A stretch of 64,000 bases of DNA from Clostridia bacterium (GTDB lineage: Bacteria; Bacillota; Clostridia; Oscillospirales; Acutalibacteraceae), in NCBI GenBank assembly GCA_017435665.1, contig JAFSEP010000044.1, forward strand, positions 19,635 through 83,634, written 5' to 3'. The notes below the pieces were generated by a model. That model was given only the letters and a program-made list of their open reading frames with translations. It was not told the DNA's origin and did no database searches. Positions 7,332 through 12,923 of the stretch are shown piece after piece; positions within the stretch are counted from its first letter, which is position 1, and the number at the start of each line of letters is the position of its first letter. The position numbers were made by a program, and so were the translations under genes.

Positions 7332-8000
7332 TTACCCGTAAATTCTGCACGCAGCATATTTGGAAAAGGGAGAACTCTGCCTTCCCGTAAGCTGAACGAT
7401 ATCTCTTATGATGTCGGGCAGAAATTCATCCCATTTCACTTCAAGAATAATTGCGTTGCCTGCAGGAACAGTTATGCTCTCGCTGTTCAACAGGTCTGTG
7501 GAGTACATTCCCGTCCTGATGTTGTAGTCCAGCGTCACCCTCACATTACCCGGTGCATACACAAAAGCCTCTCTTGTGTAGTCTACTATGGTTTTGGGCA
7601 TAAGCCCCTGTGTTTTCATCTTTTCAATAAGCTCAAGCAGCACAGCCCTGTCCCCGACTTCTATGCCTTCATAGCTCCCCTGAGAGAGCATTCGGGCTTC
7701 ATCTGCAGTCAGAATGTTGCTCTGCTTATTGGTCAGACCTCCGATTTTAGTCTTTTTTTCAAGAGAAATAAAGGACTCATCTGAATTATAAAGCCTTATA
7801 CGGAATTTTTCTCTTTTGCTCACACCGTTAATCTTTTCCATAAGTGCTTTGTCATACAGATTATCGAAATACAGACTGCGTATTTCGTATTTCCCCGATT
7901 GATAGTGCTCATCATATTGCATTACCGTACTCAGGCGTTGTCTGAGGACTATATAGTCACTCATATTTATTTCGTGTTTCCATTCGTGGCGAAGCTTCAT
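7332..8000 (-). CDS. VTC-domain polyphosphate polymerase-like protein (222 aa)
   Basis: VTC domain of the triphosphate-tunnel superfamily. In eukaryotes VTC4 makes polyphosphate from ATP; bacterial homologues are presumed to act similarly. Seen: MKLRHEWKHEIN start, EIRSLYFDN, KFRIRLYN, ISLEKKTKIGG, TLDYNIRTG and ILEVKWDEFLPD. These supply the alternating Lys/Arg and Glu residues that line the tunnel. No SPX or membrane domain is attached. First gene of a three-gene operon (VTC, DUF4956, CotH) with GAAAGGAGTG upstream of the ATG. Polymerase activity is family-based inference. Confidence 0.85.
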   Translation of the reverse strand: MKLRHEWKHEINMSDYIVLRQRLSTVMQYDEHYQSGKYEIRSLYFDNLYDKALMEKINGVSKREKFRIRLYNSDESFISLEKKTKIGGLTNKQSNILTADEARMLSQGSYEGIEVGDRAVLLELIEKMKTQGLMPKTIVDYTREAFVYAPGNVRVTLDYNIRTGMYSTDLLNSESITVPAGNAIILEVKWDEFLPDIIRDIVQLTGRQSSPFSKYAACRIYG

Positions 8001-8072
8001 CTTTTCACTCCTTTCTTGCTCTTATTCATTATTGCTGCTTAATTTTAGAGCGTTAACCTTAATAATAGCTTA

Positions 8073-8112
8073 GAAAAAAAAGGCGAAGCAAACCAAAGGT
8101 TTGCTTCGCCTT
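8073..8112 (-). terminator. Strong terminator after jag
   Basis: A 15-bp perfect stem AAGGCGAAGCAAACC / GGTTTGCTTCGCCTT with AAA loop; on the minus strand it is followed by eight T residues (plus-strand A run 8073-8081). It separates the yidC-jag operon from the VTC operon. Confidence 0.9.
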
Positions 8113-8127
8113 GATATATTTGTCTGA

Positions 8128-8961
8128 TCAGTTGATTTTACCGTAAAGTGAAACTGAAGCAGCGCCTGCATCCGTTCTGGGACTTCTTGTCTCAGTCGGT
8201 GTTACGCTTTCGTTTCTGGGTGCTCCTCTGCGTGACTTGTTATATCCGCCTCTGCCGCCCTTGTTATATCCGCCCTTTCTGCCATAACCTGACTTGGGGG
8301 GATGTGTGGGCTTTACACCTTCCTTGAGGGTGATAACAACTCTTCTGTCTGCATCTGAACCGACTGAGTGTGATGTTACGCCTTCGATATCCTGAACTGC
8401 TGTGTGAATAATTCTGCGTTCATAGGGATTCATGGGCTCAAGTGTAACGTTTCTGCCGTACTTGGCAACTCTGTTAGCATTCTTGTGAGCAAGGCTTCTG
8501 AGTGTCTTTTCTCTCTTTTCACGATAATTGCCAACGTTGATTGAAACTCTCTTGTATTCCTCGTTCTCTCTGTTGATAACCAATCTTGTGAGATACTGGA
8601 TTGAATCAAGTGTTTCACCTCTGCGTCCGATTACAATACCGTAGTCGTCGCCGCAGTCAAGGTCGATAACGATATCACCGTCAACCTCTTTAGCTTCGGC
8701 CTTGGCATCCTCTATACCCATACCCTTGAGAATTGTAAGCAGATATGCAACTGCCTTTTCAATGGGTGAGGATTCGTAGTATGCACGTGCCTTTGCCTGA
8801 GAACCGCCGAAAAGACCGAGGATTTTCTTAGTGGGCATTTCAACGATTTCTGTCATTACATTTGCGTTTTCAGGAGCAGCGAGTGCTTTTTTAGCATTTT
8901 CAACTGCTTCCTCAACAGTATTACCTGTACCAAATGCTTCTTTAATCAAATTTTTCACCAC
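8128..8961 (-). CDS. jag: Jag/KhpB RNA-binding protein (277 aa)
   Basis: SpoIIIJ-associated RNA-binding protein. Domains in order: Jag-N (about 1-52, IKEAFGTGNTVEEAVENAKK and TKKILGLFGGSQAKARAYY), a KH domain (about 85-145, with DYGIVIGRRGETLDSIQYL), an R3H domain (about 150-212, with RSLAHKNANRVAKYGRNV), then a Gly/Arg/Lys-rich tail. The tail (about 222-255, repeated KGGYNK and RGG-like units) is longer than in many homologues and probably adds non-specific RNA affinity. It follows yidC by 12 bp, the conserved partnership. Known homologues affect cell elongation and division through RNA binding. Confidence 0.93.
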   Translation of the reverse strand: MVKNLIKEAFGTGNTVEEAVENAKKALAAPENANVMTEIVEMPTKKILGLFGGSQAKARAYYESSPIEKAVAYLLTILKGMGIEDAKAEAKEVDGDIVIDLDCGDDYGIVIGRRGETLDSIQYLTRLVINRENEEYKRVSINVGNYREKREKTLRSLAHKNANRVAKYGRNVTLEPMNPYERRIIHTAVQDIEGVTSHSVGSDADRRVVITLKEGVKPTHPPKSGYGRKGGYNKGGRGGYNKSRRGAPRNESVTPTETRSPRTDAGAASVSLYGKIN

Positions 8962-8973
8962 CGTAAATTTACG

Positions 8974-9960
8974 TTAATTTTCGTTATTTAATTTTTCAAC
9001 GCCCTTGAGATTTGCCTCTCTTGAACGGCGTTCAATGGTTTCTTCAACCATAAGCTTTGCAAGTAACTTTCTTGGCTCGTGTGTGTAACCGAGGATGAGC
9101 GTCTGGAAGAACGCTACAATGTTTGAAATAATCCAGTATACGCCGACTGCTGCGGGTAATGAGAATGTAATCCACAAAGACATTGCAGGCATCATAAGCA
9201 TTGTCATGATTGTCATTGACTTCATCTGAGCTGCCTGAGGATTATTCTTATTCTGTCTTGCCTGAATGAGAAGGCTTGACATAAGTGAGGTTAAAGCAGC
9301 AAGAATGGGAATTAAGAGAAGAAGCTTCTCGTCTCTTGTAGCCGAGCCGAAATTCTTGAAGGTATCCATTGAGGGTACACCGTAAAGAGGTACACCGAGA
9401 ATTGTGAAATCGAAGTTTGTCAAGGCGTTGATAACTTCCTGAGAAATACCCTCTGCCTGTGCTGCTATTTCTTCAATCTTACCTAAAATAAGCATTTCGC
9501 CGTGAGCAACTCTTCCGCCTAACTGAACAGCCTCACCGGTAATCTCGGTATATGCTGCGCCCAGCTTCTCAACCACATCTGCGCCTAAGCCGAGGATATA
9601 GCTGAGGGGCTTATAAACAGCACCGTAAAGACCGTACATAATGGGAAGCTGAATGAGAAGGGGAAGACATCCGCCTGTCATTGAGGAATAACCCTCCTGC
9701 TGATAAAGAGCCTGCTGCTCTTCAGCCATTTTCTGCTGTCTGTCGGGCTTGTGGTAATCTTTGTATTTTTCCTGGATTCTGGCAAGCTTTGCCTGCATGC
9801 GCATCTGCTTTGCTGCGCCCTTTTGCTGGCTTATTGTTGACGGCAACAATATCATTCTGAAGAATACTGTGAAAATAATCAATGCGAGAGCATAATTGTT
9901 ACCGACTAAATCATAGAAGAATTTTAATATCCAGCCGAAAATTTGATAATAATAGCTCAT
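8974..9960 (-). CDS. yidC: YidC/SpoIIIJ membrane protein insertase (328 aa)
   Basis: Oxa1/YidC/Alb3 insertase placing membrane proteins with or without SecYEG. Short Gram-positive type without the large periplasmic domain. Seen: the N-terminal hairpin with the conserved arginine of the hydrophilic groove in TVFFRMILLP (about residue 36), the charged coiled-coil cytosolic loop (QMRMQAKLARIQEKYKDYH), GGCLPLLIQLPIMYGLY, and C-terminal segments through VGVYWIISNIVAFFQTL. The start lacks an obvious lipoprotein signal. An extracytoplasmic loop of about 70 residues (about 125-195) is somewhat longer than usual. Operon order rpmH-rnpA-yidD-yidC-jag is the standard one. Confidence 0.95.
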   Translation of the reverse strand: MSYYYQIFGWILKFFYDLVGNNYALALIIFTVFFRMILLPSTISQQKGAAKQMRMQAKLARIQEKYKDYHKPDRQQKMAEEQQALYQQEGYSSMTGGCLPLLIQLPIMYGLYGAVYKPLSYILGLGADVVEKLGAAYTEITGEAVQLGGRVAHGEMLILGKIEEIAAQAEGISQEVINALTNFDFTILGVPLYGVPSMDTFKNFGSATRDEKLLLLIPILAALTSLMSSLLIQARQNKNNPQAAQMKSMTIMTMLMMPAMSLWITFSLPAAVGVYWIISNIVAFFQTLILGYTHEPRKLLAKLMVEETIERRSREANLKGVEKLNNEN

Positions 9961-10010
9961 AGTTTTACGTTTCCTTCGTAAGTAATAATTCCGTATATCA
10001 GATTATGCAA

Positions 10011-10250
10011 TCAGTGCCGATGCTTTAAGTCGTGATCTTTTGGGGGCACAGGGTCATATCCGCCCTTGAACAGCGGATTACATCTGAGGAGTCTGAAGAG
10101 GGCCATTATGCCGCCCTTGAAGGCTCCGTGAACCTCGATAGCTTCCAAAGCATAGCTTGAGCAGGTAGGATAATACTTGCATCGGGGCGGAAAAAGCGGA
10201 GATATATGCTTTCTGTAAAAACGGATAATTCCCAGCATTATCTTTTTCAT
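10011..10250 (-). CDS. yidD: YidD membrane protein insertion efficiency factor (79 aa)
   Basis: Small amphipathic membrane-associated protein that aids YidC-dependent insertion. Seen: the family signature [20 protein letters not shown] followed by SSYALEAI and [16 protein letters not shown], with three conserved cysteines. Its ATG overlaps the rnpA stop (ATGA, 4 bases), so the two are translationally coupled. Confidence 0.95.
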   Translation of the reverse strand: MKKIMLGIIRFYRKHISPLFPPRCKYYPTCSSYALEAIEVHGAFKGGIMALFRLLRCNPLFKGGYDPVPPKDHDLKHRH

Positions 10251-10597
10251 TTTATCACACCCAATTCCTCAAGGCAGGAAATCATTGCCTTTTCAACAGC
10301 CGTGCTTTTCAAATATTTGGTTTTTCCCCTGGCAACGAAAACAAAATCCCAATTACCTTTTATAAGGTCTTTTTTTAATACTGACTGATATGCTGCTCTG
10401 ATAACCCTACGGGAACGATTGCGTTCAACTGCGTTTCCGATTTTCTTACTTGTAGTTATGCCCACACGACAAAAACCTGCACCATTTTTTCTTGAATAAA
10501 CAACAAGTGCAGGATTAGCTATTGACTTTCCCCGATAGTATGTACGGGTAAAATCTGTATTTTCTTTGAGTGTCACATATTTCTGCAAGGTAATCAA
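10247..10597 (-). CDS. rnpA: Ribonuclease P protein component (116 aa)
   Basis: Protein subunit of RNase P, which with the rnpB RNA removes 5' leaders from tRNA precursors. Seen: the hallmark [16 protein letters not shown] motif, the [21 protein letters not shown] beta/alpha start (shown in two parts here: [12 protein letters not shown] and NPALVVYSR), and DFVFVARGK near the C terminus. Normal length. It lies between rpmH and yidD in the classical order, overlapping yidD by 4 bases. Confidence 0.95.
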   Translation of the reverse strand: MITLQKYVTLKENTDFTRTYYRGKSIANPALVVYSRKNGAGFCRVGITTSKKIGNAVERNRSRRVIRAAYQSVLKKDLIKGNWDFVFVARGKTKYLKSTAVEKAMISCLEELGVIK

Positions 10598-10629
10598 TCC
10601 TTATGAACGAGAAGAACTGCTTAAAGGCA

Positions 10630-10764
10630 TCAGTGAGTTAACTTCTTTCTGCCCTTTGCTCTGCGGCGAGCGAGAACCTTACGACCGTTTCTGTCTGACA
10701 TTCTCTTACGGAAGCCGTGTTCCATCTTTCTGTGACGCTTCTTAGGCTGATAAGTTCTTTTCAT
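10630..10764 (-). CDS. rpmH: 50S ribosomal protein L34 (44 aa)
   Basis: Translates to a 44-residue basic protein beginning [20 protein letters not shown] and ending GRKKLTH, typical of L34. Two in-frame ATGs exist (10770 and 10764). The AGGAGG lies only 2 bases from the first but 8 from the second, so 10764 is chosen. It heads the rpmH-rnpA-yidD-yidC-jag operon. Usually dnaA and the replication origin lie just upstream of rpmH on the other side; here tRNA genes are found instead. Confidence 0.96.
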   Translation of the reverse strand: MKRTYQPKKRHRKMEHGFRKRMSDRNGRKVLARRRAKGRKKLTH

Positions 10765-10848
10765 GTTCATAACCTCCTTTTCTGTTTAACAATATGGAGT
10801 GTGTAATATAAGTGGTATAAGTAGTGGTCACACACCTTGCGAAGATGT

Positions 10849-10878
10849 ATTATATAATAAAAAAGGTTGATTTGTCAA
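10849..10878 (-). promoter_or_regulatory. rpmH operon promoter and flanking non-coding stretch
   Basis: TTGACA (10873-10878) and TATAAT (10849-10854) on the minus strand with an 18-bp spacer, roughly 80 bases upstream of rpmH. The surrounding gene-free stretch 10765-11114 holds this promoter and the tRNA promoter; no dnaA gene and no DnaA-box cluster are seen in it. Confidence 0.7.
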
Positions 10879-11053
10879 GGGTTTGGGCATATTTTTGTCC
10901 CGGAAAGCAAAAAGACAAGGCATATACTCAAACGCATATCGGCGGGTACACAACATCTTCCCCTAACCGTCACCTGCAACCACAAGGCAGTCCCTGTAAA
11001 ATACGTATCCTTCAACATTTTTCAAAAAAACTGAATTTTTTTCGAAAAAACAC

Positions 11054-11082
11054 TTGACGAAACCGAAAGTTTATGATATATT
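11054..11082 (+). promoter_or_regulatory. Promoter of the tRNA-Thr/tRNA-Tyr transcript
   Basis: TTGACG (11054-11059), 17-bp spacer, TATATT (11077-11082), about 32 bp before the first tRNA. Confidence 0.75.
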
Positions 11083-11114
11083 ATCCAAGCACTCAACGAG
11101 AGTGTGAAGAAAGT

Positions 11115-11190
11115 GCTGGTGTAGCTCAGTTGGTAGAGCAGCTGATTTGTAATCAGCAGGTCGGGGGTTCGAGTCCGTCCACCAGCTCCA
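11115..11190 (+). tRNA. tRNA-Thr (anticodon TGT)
   Basis: A 76-nt cloverleaf with acceptor GCTGGTG / CACCAGC, encoded CCA, D-arm AGCTCAGTTGGTAGAGC, anticodon stem GCTGA/TCAGC around loop TTTGTAA (anticodon TGT, reading ACA) and T-arm GGGGGTTCGAGTCCGTCC. It is co-transcribed with tRNA-Tyr. Confidence 0.95.
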
Positions 11191-11212
11191 CTTTTTTGCT
11201 TTAATTTAATAT

Positions 11213-11297
11213 GGGCGAGTTCCCGAGCGGCCAAAGGGAACAGACTGTAAATCTGTCGTCAGTGACTTCGGTGGTTCGAATCCACCCTCGCCCACCA
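11213..11297 (+). tRNA. tRNA-Tyr (anticodon GTA)
   Basis: An 85-nt class II tRNA with acceptor GGGCGAG / CTCGCCC, discriminator A, encoded CCA, a long variable arm (CGTCAGTGACTTCG) and anticodon GTA in loop CTGTAAA. Its last 16 bases (11282-11297) are repeated exactly at 12598-12613, bounding the cargo island that follows. Confidence 0.95.
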
Positions 11298-11300
11298 ACA

Positions 11301-11342
11301 AAGAAACCTGATTTGTCTACCTGACAAATCAGGTTTCTTTGC
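11301..11342 (+). terminator. Terminator after tRNA-Tyr
   Basis: A long perfect stem AAGAAACCTGATTTGTC / GACAAATCAGGTTTCTT with a short loop (TACCT region), ending in T residues. It is the first module after the tRNA in this island. Confidence 0.88.
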
Positions 11343-11470
11343 GTGATGCGTTCCTTGCGGAACGTGATGCACACTGCGTGTGTGATGTCGACCTTCGGTC
11401 TGTGATGCACGCCTTCGGCGCGTGTGTGGAACGCATCGCATCACCTATCACAGCGAAGCTGCATCACTTA
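11341..11470. repeat. Array of mini-hairpins with TGATGC spacers
   Basis: Successive small inverted repeats, each preceded by TGATGC or TGATGT: GTTCC-TTGC-GGAAC, ACAC-TGC-GTGT, GACC-TTC-GGTC and ACGC-CTTCG-GCGT, then a run with GCATCACC and TATCAC words. Each hairpin differs in stem sequence while the spacer is conserved, as in the arrays at 12645-12792 and 41022-41215. Function unknown. Confidence 0.7.
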
Positions 11471-11530
11471 TCACTTATTTGCAAAACAAATTAATTCGTG
11501 TTATAATTTTAAAAATGCGAGGTGTATATT

Positions 11531-11884
11531 ATGTCAGAATCAAAGCTTCGGGAGCTTTCTATGGACTTCTCTGTTGATATTATTGAATTGGTAAAGCATC
11601 TGAAATCTATAAAAGAATCCATCATTTCCAATCAAATCGGAAGAAGCGGCACGAGTATTGGTGCTAACATTCACGAAGCACAGTACGCACAAGGCAAAAG
11701 AGATTTCATTTCTAAACTTGAAATAGCCTTAAAAGAAGCAAGTGAAACGGGTTATTGGCTCGAACTCTTATACAGAACAAAATATATCGATGAGCAAACA
11801 TTCAAAACACTTTCTGCAAAATGCACATCACTCCGAGCGATGTTGATCGCATCCTGCCGAACTGCAAAGGAGAATTCCAAATGA
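11531..11884 (+). CDS. Four-helix bundle protein (S23/Avd-like family, 117 aa)
   Basis: Member of the small four-helix-bundle family also found in 23S rRNA intervening sequences and as the Avd accessory protein of diversity-generating retroelements. Seen: IIELVKHLKSIKES, the family hallmark QIGRSGTSIGANIHEAQYA and RDFISKLEIALKEASETGYW (given as overlapping pieces), then a fourth helix. Start chosen at ATG 11531, with GAGGTG seven bases upstream; a GTG at 11522 is the alternative. It overlaps the next gene by ATGA. Known members bind nucleic acid or assemble as pentamers; here there is no reverse transcriptase nor rRNA. It is cargo of the tRNA-Tyr island. Confidence 0.85.
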   Translation: MSESKLRELSMDFSVDIIELVKHLKSIKESIISNQIGRSGTSIGANIHEAQYAQGKRDFISKLEIALKEASETGYWLELLYRTKYIDEQTFKTLSAKCTSLRAMLIASCRTAKENSK

Positions 11885-12366
11885 TAATACGAAAAGACGG
11901 TTATGCTCTTGACGTGGATATAGAAGCAACACGCAGGTATTCCAAAGAGCATTCGCTTTGCGAATGCGATGAAGACCGCAATCTGTACGCCCAAATTCGA
12001 GAGAGATTTCCTAAACTAACAGTGTTTCTCGCAGAATTAGGTTTGTTGATCGACAGACCTGATGAGACAGGCTCTTGCGCTATGGATGATTATATAGACT
12101 ATCATTTTGTTGCCTACACCGTGATTGGCAACATATTGGAATCTAATAAGTATGAAATCGATATGTTTGATGGTGGACTGTTTCTCAACATCGTTATTGA
12201 CCATTGGTATATTCCCAATGATCAAAAAGCAGATGGGTATTTTACAGTGACCGTTTATGGCATTGATTTACCATGGGTTTTAGACGAACCTTTCCCTAAA
12301 AACACAACACCCATCAAGACAAGTTCTTTACTTGAACGAATTCGGAAACTCCTTTTTCGAAATTAA
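11881..12366 (+). CDS. Unknown 161-residue protein coupled to the four-helix bundle gene
   Basis: Not recognised. The start is ATG 11881, overlapping the upstream stop as ATGA with AAGGAG 10 bases before it, so it is translated in step with the four-helix bundle gene. Seen: an N-terminal MIIRKDGYALDVDIEATRRY, a CECDEDRNLYAQIRERFPKL segment, an acidic core with PDETGS, a beta-rich C-terminal half (VYGIDLPWVLDEPFP), no signal peptide and no membrane helix. It is probably a soluble cytosolic protein. Tight coupling suggests the two products act together. A mid-protein CxC may be metal-binding, but too few cysteines are present to argue this. Confidence 0.75.
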   Translation: MIIRKDGYALDVDIEATRRYSKEHSLCECDEDRNLYAQIRERFPKLTVFLAELGLLIDRPDETGSCAMDDYIDYHFVAYTVIGNILESNKYEIDMFDGGLFLNIVIDHWYIPNDQKADGYFTVTVYGIDLPWVLDEPFPKNTTPIKTSSLLERIRKLLFRN

Positions 12367-12597
12367 ACTACTTTTAGTCGTTCTTACCCCTACTTACGCT
12401 ACTTTTAGTCCTTCTTTCGCAGGAAAAAGAGCAAGTTGAAAGATTTGCTCTTTTTATTTTTGCAGAAAACTTTACGGTGGATTCGAAAGCCCGTTAAAAA
12501 AACAGTCCGGTGGACTATTTTTAGGGCGTGGGGGGTGAAGTGATTATCGTCAAGGGCAAAACTAATCACGTCGAAACACCCGAAGTCAGATAAAACA

Positions 12598-12613
12598 CCA
12601 CCCTCGCCCACCA
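12598..12613 (+). repeat. Duplicated 3' end of tRNA-Tyr (attachment-like site)
   Basis: CCACCCTCGCCCACCA is identical to the last 16 bases of tRNA-Tyr (11282-11297), including the encoded CCA, without the rest of a tRNA. With the intact gene it bounds a 1.3-kb island, as expected after tRNA-targeted integration. The gene-free stretch 12367-12597 before it holds small hairpins (AGTCC-GGT-GGACT; GTGATTA...TAATCAC) and no convincing gene. Confidence 0.8.
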
Positions 12614-12615
12614 GG

Positions 12616-12642
12616 AAAAGCACTTCGAAAGAAGTGCTTTTT
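12616..12642 (+). terminator. Terminator after the duplicated tRNA-Tyr end
   Basis: AAAGCACTTC-GAAA-GAAGTGCTTT followed by TT. It sits immediately after the duplicated tRNA 3' end, mirroring the terminator after the intact tRNA. Confidence 0.8.
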
Positions 12643-12644
12643 AG

Positions 12645-12792
12645 TTTTATTGCTTCGCAGTTTTATTGTGCTTCGCACAGTGTTATTCGCTTTGCGAGTT
12701 TATTGCGAATAAAATAACACTAAAACCGCAAGGTTTTAATATCACTTTCACTATGCGAAAATATCACTCCGACGAAGTCTGAATATCATTTC
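12645..12792. repeat. Second mini-hairpin array (ATATCAC spacers)
   Basis: Short dyads TGTGC-TTCG-CACA, TCGC-TTT-GCGA, AAAACC-GCAA-GGTTTT, TTTC...GAAA and TCCGACGAAGTCTGA are separated by AATATCAC, ATATCAC and ATATCATTT words. The organisation resembles the arrays at 11341 and 41022. No gene is seen in 12643-12855. Confidence 0.6.
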
Positions 12793-12855
12793 AGATAATC
12801 CGTTATAATCATTCATACCAAAAATTCAACTAACCTCCTGTTACAAAGCAAAAAG

Positions 12856-12892
12856 CTGCCCTGAAGCGTGCTGTCAGCACACTTCAGGGCAG
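12856..12892 (-). terminator. Terminator of the lysine-riboswitch transporter gene
   Basis: CTGCCCTGAAG / CTTCAGGGCAG with an inner CGTGCTG-TCAGCAC dyad; the minus-strand transcript continues into CTTTTTG. Confidence 0.85.
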
Positions 12893-12923
12893 TTGATTTA
12901 TTTAGCTTTGTTTTTATGTTGCT

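Noticed and set aside
10765-11114. Replication origin next to rpmH
   Set aside because: No dnaA gene and no cluster of DnaA boxes are seen; the stretch holds tRNA and rpmH promoters only.
11022-11444. Minus-strand open frames across the two tRNA genes
   Set aside because: They are read-throughs of tRNA and terminator sequence and carry no protein signal.
11298-12613. Retron, group II intron or diversity-generating retroelement suggested by the Avd-like gene
   Set aside because: No reverse transcriptase, template repeat or variable repeat is present in or around the island.
12405-12623. A 72-residue minus-strand open frame
   Set aside because: No ribosome site or recognisable fold, and it overlaps the duplicated tRNA-Tyr end and its terminator.
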